From assembly GCA_013824115.1 (NCBI GenBank), contig PNNG01000022.1, positions 140,610 to 204,609 on the forward strand: DNA of 64,000 bases. The letters are read 5' to 3'. Under the pieces are notes generated by a model. It was not told where the DNA came from, ran no database searches, and saw nothing but the letters and a program-made list of their open reading frames with translations. Shown here piece by piece: positions 60,357 to 64,000 of the stretch. This DNA comes from Sphingobacteriaceae bacterium (GTDB lineage Bacteria; Bacteroidota; Bacteroidia; UBA7662). Made by a program: the position numbers and the translations under genes. Positions within the stretch are counted from its first letter, which is position 1. Every line of letters begins with the position of its first letter.

Positions 60357-60737
60357 ATGACTAGATCAACCGCTTTTGGTCTGCCCTTGCTGGGTGCATT
60401 GGCCTTATTGGGTTTAACCCAATGCGAATTAAAGGAGGATCATGCTTGTACCATGGAGTTTCGCAGCGTGGGAATGCAGGTGAATGATGCACCACTTAAT
60501 CGCTTTTATACTTTGCGATTAGAACAGGGCGATACCATCATTCACGAATACGATGGCATTTTGCCAGGTTATTATACGGTGCTAAACGATCAAGCCATGG
60601 CTTGGCTCAAAGGACGAGAAGAAAACTTCAGGTTTGAAGGCTGGAGGAACGATACCTTGGTAGTTACAGCTGATTTCCGAATAGGTGCCGATCGTTGCCA
60701 CATTTACAAGGTAAGCGGACCTACGAACTGGCCCTAA
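60357..60737 (+). CDS. Small lipoprotein of unknown function
   Basis: 126 residues. The signal (GLPLLGALALLGLTQC) ends in a lipobox with Cys near 23. The mature part (CTMEFRSVGMQVNDAPLNRFYTLRLEQGD, EYDGILPGYYTVLNDQAMAWLKG, RNDTLVVTADFRIGADRCHIYKVSGP) appears to be a single beta-sandwich-like domain with two Cys that may form a disulfide. I do not recognise the family. The gene is convergent with the next gene (1 bp between stops). Confidence 0.65.
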   Translation: MTRSTAFGLPLLGALALLGLTQCELKEDHACTMEFRSVGMQVNDAPLNRFYTLRLEQGDTIIHEYDGILPGYYTVLNDQAMAWLKGREENFRFEGWRNDTLVVTADFRIGADRCHIYKVSGPTNWP

Positions 60738-60738
60738 A

Positions 60739-62304
60739 TCACTCGGCTTTGTTGCTGTTTTCGGTTCGTTGCACAATTTCCATCAATATTTCATCGAGCT
60801 CGTGTGCCGATTTGCAGATTTCGTCTACCAAGTGACGGTCGTGCGCGGGATCGAAATATTCGGGTTCAATGAGTTGCGCAATGGCCAATATCCGGGCCAA
60901 GGGTGCCCTTACTTTGTGCGATTGCATCCAGGCAATTTCGCGCAAACGTTGGTTTTGCGATTCGATGGCACGCATATTATTCAAGCGCTCGGTGATGTCG
61001 CGGGCCAGTAGCAGAAACGCTTTTTTCTTTTCATGCTCAATTTCCGCATAGTACATCTCTACGTACAAACGCTGTCCATTTTTGCGGCGATGTTCCGAAA
61101 TTTGGGCTTTGCTGCTAGGCATGCCGAGTTGTTTGGCAAACTGAGAAAAAACACCCGGGTAAAACATCTGAGAAATAGTGCGTTGAAGCAATTCGTCTTG
61201 CTCGTACCCATATTCATTGGCTGCTGCTGCATTGGCGGCAATGATTTTGTACGATTTGGCATCGAAAGTCCACATGGGAACCGGTGTTAAATCAAACAAG
61301 CTGCGGTACTGCTGCGCTGTATCTGCCATTTTTTCTTGATAGGCCACCCGATTTTGGATGTCTTGAATGGTTCCCAAAATGCGCTGGCCACTCATATTAT
61401 CAGGGGTAGTTTCACCGATAATTTTTACCCAACCACTCTGAGCGCCGTTTTTGTATACCGGTAACTCTAAATCGAAATGTTTTTCACCTTGCTGGAGCTT
61501 TTCGAGTTGTTGGGCTACTTGTGCTCCTTCGTTTCCGAAAAACGACACGAATTTCTCAAACTCAATTTGATTTCCTTGCACATGTAGAAGCTCCTGGGCT
61601 ACTGGACTGAGGTGAATGCGGCCCTGTTTGAACAAAAATTCCCAGCCGCCAATGCGCGCTACCTGGTTGGTAAGCTCTAACAAGCGCATGGCTTCCTCTT
61701 CGCGGGTGATGTCTTTGGCAATGAGGGTTACGCCGTGCTTTCCAGGGAAAAAGCCAATTTCAAACCATTTTAAATCGGCACTTCGTTGGATGTGCACGGT
61801 TTGACCTTTGCCCGTTTGCAAGCTCGACATAAGCGCGCTGCCTATTTTCGAGTCCTTGATGCTTGGAAGTACCTCCCAGAGTATTTTACCTTTGAGTTCT
61901 TCCGGTTTTATTCCGAAGTGACGCGAAGCCTGCTCATTGCAATATTCTACCACTCCCTTGTCGCTGATGCTTGCAAAACCATCGCTAATGCGATCGAACG
62001 AATCGAGGTAAACCGCATTGATTTGTTCGACTTTTGAAGATGGAGCATCGCTTTTAGGGCTTGTGGGTTTGCTTTGATTTTTACCTTGTAAATAAAAATA
62101 AATGCTGGTGGCTGCAAATAGACCGCAAAGCGCCATCAATGCGATGCTCGTAATGTCGACGGCCGCCAATAACGGACTATGTGAAACCGTTGGGTGCGAT
62201 GTTGCTTGTGCCGTATTGAAATACGACACCCCCATCAAAATGCCCAACGCTTGCAGGCCCTTGATGAGGGTGTTTGTTATGTTGAATTTCCAAATTCGGT
62301 TCAT
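60739..62304 (-). CDS. Membrane PAS protein with a histidine phosphoacceptor helix but no kinase domain
   Basis: 521 residues. Two membrane segments at about 13-35 and 48-72. Three PAS domains: about 95-205 (SDGFASISDKGVVEYCNEQA), 205-330 (TNQVARIGGWEFLFKQG) and 335-450 (SLFDLTPVPMWTFDAKSYKIIAAN). The end is a DHp-like helix hairpin with IAWMQSHKVRAPLARIL and DEILMEIVQR, but the protein stops there and has no HATPase. It is not obviously truncated: the last helix is complete, the stop is clean, and no HATPase-like frame follows. Such proteins may form hybrid dimers with complete kinases or act as phosphate relays. Confidence 0.82.
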   Translation of the reverse strand: MNRIWKFNITNTLIKGLQALGILMGVSYFNTAQATSHPTVSHSPLLAAVDITSIALMALCGLFAATSIYFYLQGKNQSKPTSPKSDAPSSKVEQINAVYLDSFDRISDGFASISDKGVVEYCNEQASRHFGIKPEELKGKILWEVLPSIKDSKIGSALMSSLQTGKGQTVHIQRSADLKWFEIGFFPGKHGVTLIAKDITREEEAMRLLELTNQVARIGGWEFLFKQGRIHLSPVAQELLHVQGNQIEFEKFVSFFGNEGAQVAQQLEKLQQGEKHFDLELPVYKNGAQSGWVKIIGETTPDNMSGQRILGTIQDIQNRVAYQEKMADTAQQYRSLFDLTPVPMWTFDAKSYKIIAANAAAANEYGYEQDELLQRTISQMFYPGVFSQFAKQLGMPSSKAQISEHRRKNGQRLYVEMYYAEIEHEKKKAFLLLARDITERLNNMRAIESQNQRLREIAWMQSHKVRAPLARILAIAQLIEPEYFDPAHDRHLVDEICKSAHELDEILMEIVQRTENSNKAE

Positions 62305-62375
62305 TGCTTCTGAGCAACGAACATAATTAATTTCATGCGATAATCAGCCGAAGCGGTAGAAAATTCTACGAGTAC

Positions 62376-63554
62376 TTACATTTTTTCGATGACCATGGCA
62401 CTGGCACCGCCGCCGCCGTTACAAATGCCTGCTACCCCAATTTTTCCACCTTCTTGGTGAAGCACACTGCAAAGGGTAGCAATGATGCGTGAACCCGAAC
62501 TGCCAATGGGGTGACCAATAGAAACGCCGCCACCGTACACATTTACTTTGTGGGGGTCGAGCTGGAGCAGTTGGTTGTTGGCAATACATACCACGGCAAA
62601 GGCTTCGTTGATTTCGTAGAAGTCAACCTCTTCGGCTTTCACACCGGCGCGCGCCATGGCCAAGGGAATGGCTTTGGCAGGGGCGGTAGTGAACCATTCG
62701 GGCGCTTGTTGCGCATCGGCATAACCCAAAATGCGGGCGAGCGGCTTTATGCCCAAGGCATCGGCTTTTTCTTTGCTCATGAGCACAACGGCCGAAGCAC
62801 CGTCGTTGAGATTGGAGGCATTGGCTGCGGTAATGGTGCCATTCTTATCGAAAACGGGGCGCAGGCCAGGCAATTTGTCGAAACTCACTTTGCGGAAATC
62901 TTCATCCTCCCGAACCACTACCGGATCTTTGCCTTTTACTGGAATTTCTACGGGAGCAATTTCGCGATTGAATTTGCCCGCTTCCCAGGCCGCAGCTGCC
63001 CTTCTGTAGGAGCTGATGGCGTATTCGTCTTGGGCTTCGCGACTGATTTTGTGCTCACTGGCACACAACTCAGCGGCATTGCCCATGTGGTAATTGTTGT
63101 ACACATCGGTGAGGCCGTCTTTCAAAATGCCATCGGTTACCTGCGCATGGCCTAAACGTCCTCCATTGCGGAATTTATCGAGGTAATAAGGCACATTGCT
63201 CATGCTTTCCATGCCGCCAGCAACCACCACCTCATTTTGGCCCAACTGAATGCTCTGCGCACCCAACATAATGGCTTTCATGCCACTGGCACATACTTTA
63301 TTTACGGTAGTGAAAGGAGTAGTGTTTGGAATACCCGCAAAAATACCTGCCTGGGTGGCGGGGGCCTGACCCAAATTGGCAGCAATCACATTGCCCATGT
63401 ATACTTCATTCACTTCGGCTGCATCTAAGCCTGCTTGTTCCAATGCTTTTTTAATGGCAATGGCTCCCAATTGGGTGGCCGATAAAGGCGCGAGGGCACC
63501 ATTGAAACTTCCAATGGGCGTACGAGCCGCCGCTACAATATACACTTCTTTCAT
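62376..63554 (-). CDS. Acetyl-CoA C-acetyltransferase (thiolase)
   Basis: 392 residues from the ATG at 63554; an earlier in-frame start would reach across the divergent promoter. Thiolase motifs: NKVCASGMKAIMLG (Cys88, acyl acceptor), NEAFAV, GHPIGSSGSR (His348) and CNGGGGASA (Cys378). This size and order fit biosynthetic thiolases that join two acetyl-CoA molecules or split acetoacetyl-CoA. It is cytoplasmic, and could work with a SCOT enzyme (subunit A at 20.3 kb). Divergent from the 7TM-HD gene. Confidence 0.93.
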   Translation of the reverse strand: MKEVYIVAAARTPIGSFNGALAPLSATQLGAIAIKKALEQAGLDAAEVNEVYMGNVIAANLGQAPATQAGIFAGIPNTTPFTTVNKVCASGMKAIMLGAQSIQLGQNEVVVAGGMESMSNVPYYLDKFRNGGRLGHAQVTDGILKDGLTDVYNNYHMGNAAELCASEHKISREAQDEYAISSYRRAAAAWEAGKFNREIAPVEIPVKGKDPVVVREDEDFRKVSFDKLPGLRPVFDKNGTITAANASNLNDGASAVVLMSKEKADALGIKPLARILGYADAQQAPEWFTTAPAKAIPLAMARAGVKAEEVDFYEINEAFAVVCIANNQLLQLDPHKVNVYGGGVSIGHPIGSSGSRIIATLCSVLHQEGGKIGVAGICNGGGGASAMVIEKM

Positions 63555-63592
63555 TTCACGAATTTTTAAGCATTTCGGTTTAACTTGCGGCC

Positions 63593-63626
63593 CAAAGTTA
63601 CGTTTATTTCTACCTGCTGCGTCCAA
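63593..63626 (-). promoter_or_regulatory. Promoter of the thiolase gene
   Basis: On the reverse strand TAACTTTG (63600-63593) matches TAnnTTTG exactly, 38 bp before the thiolase ATG. A TTG at 63626-63624 gives a longer than usual 23-bp spacer. Confidence 0.45.
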
Positions 63627-63630
63627 GGTT

Positions 63631-64000
63631 ATGCCGTTAAAAACGAACAAAAGGCTTATCGACTTACAAGCATTTTTCCGCTTGAGAGGAAACAGCATGC
63701 TGCGTATTGCCCTCTTGTTGGCAGCGGTAAGCGCCATTACAGCCTTGCTTCCTCACAAACTGGCATTTAGGTACGAATATGCGCTTAACAAGCCGTGGAC
63801 GCATAAAGACCTCATTGCTCCTTTTGATTTTGAAGTCAAAAAGGGTGAAATGCAACTGGAGGCCGAACGCAACAAAGCACTGTTGCGCTGGAAACCTTTT
63901 TACAAGCTCGACCCACAAGCAGAGCAAGCCGTAGAGGCACAGCTGCGCAGCGATTTTGAAGCCAGTTTAAATGCCGAAACCTTGGCGCAATTGCAAGCTT
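63631..64000 (+). CDS. 7TM-HD (PgpH-type) phosphohydrolase, N-terminal part (cut by window edge)
   Basis: The frame opens with ATG at 63631 and runs off the right edge (123 codons). It shows one membrane segment (LRIALLLAAVSAITALLP, about 24-41), then YEYALNKPWTHKDLIAPFDFEV and a helical stretch (AERNKALLRWKPFYKLD). YE...G/NKPW..KDLIAPFDF is typical of the extracellular 7TMR-HDED region of the PgpH group. These enzymes end in an HD domain that hydrolyses c-di-AMP (or related nucleotides) in the cytoplasm; that part is outside the window. Confidence 0.8.
   Translation, partial: MPLKTNKRLIDLQAFFRLRGNSMLRIALLLAAVSAITALLPHKLAFRYEYALNKPWTHKDLIAPFDFEVKKGEMQLEAERNKALLRWKPFYKLDPQAEQAVEAQLRSDFEASLNAETLAQLQA

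Overview
The window looks like chromosomal DNA of a free-living member of the Bacteroidota, probably a Saprospiria/Chitinophagia-type or related lineage (the phylum is firm, the class is a guess). The evidence: type IX secretion (T9SS) C-terminal sorting domains on three secreted proteins, a carboxypeptidase-like/TonB outer-membrane receptor, DUF4296 and DUF2490 proteins, an S46 dipeptidyl peptidase, a tmRNA whose tag reads GENNYALAA, and TAnnTTTG-type -7 promoter boxes. Most genes are ordinary chromosomal ones, but the spaces between them hold an unusually rich set of structured repeats.

Layout. 1-336 is the start of an RlmI-type rRNA methyltransferase. An array of short hairpins (381-584) and an AT-rich AbiH phage-defence gene follow. 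1.9-6.5 kb holds a lipoprotein hydrolase, an AraC regulator, a PDZ-hydrolase-propeller fusion and a DUF2805 protein. 6.55-7.6 kb is a dead IS1595-type (ISXO2-like) insertion sequence. 7.6-20.2 kb has a small protein coupled to a retropepsin-like protease, a T9SS-sorted protein, an MBL-fold/double-rhodanese protein, a YCF48-type propeller, a DUF58 protein, YggS, MutS2 and DinD. 20.3-24.6 kb has a CoA-transferase subunit A and a ccmE-ccmF-DUF2520 cytochrome c maturation cluster read leftward. 24.8-27.6 kb is an outer-membrane receptor, followed by a hairpin array and a 120-bp tandem repeat.

28.4-41.9 kb is the most distinctive block, read leftward. A 2640-residue T9SS beta-helix protein is followed by a 63-residue protein with a VPIDGG C-terminal signal (PID-CTERM type). 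A second very large T9SS protein, broken by one in-frame TAA, is followed by two more of the same tiny proteins. Each giant-plus-tiny unit ends in a strong terminator. This pairing of a giant T9SS-exported protein with tiny PID-CTERM proteins is my best candidate for an undescribed system.

41.9-45.5 kb is repeat-rich. The tmRNA gene sits between two direct copies of a composite repeat, each followed by a hairpin array. A saccharopine/alanine dehydrogenase-like gene follows, with another partial composite copy and the longest array, which runs into the stop codon of a MORN-repeat gene. 46.3-54.5 kb has a DUF2490 protein, PlsC, more hairpin elements, an S46 peptidase, a biotin carboxylase and a beta-lactamase-family hydrolase. 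54.6-64 kb has two PAS sensor proteins, a methyltransferase, a Xre-RES toxin-antitoxin pair with a clear operator/promoter, a lipoprotein, a thiolase and the start of a 7TM-HD phosphohydrolase.

The recurring theme is the hairpin grammar. Perfect short palindromes, whose arms change in a complementary way, are separated by linkers of almost exactly 7 nt, and several arrays begin inside or right at the stop codon of a gene. No tRNA, rRNA or CRISPR array was seen. Residue and base positions were counted by eye; family names come from recognition of motifs, not from a search.
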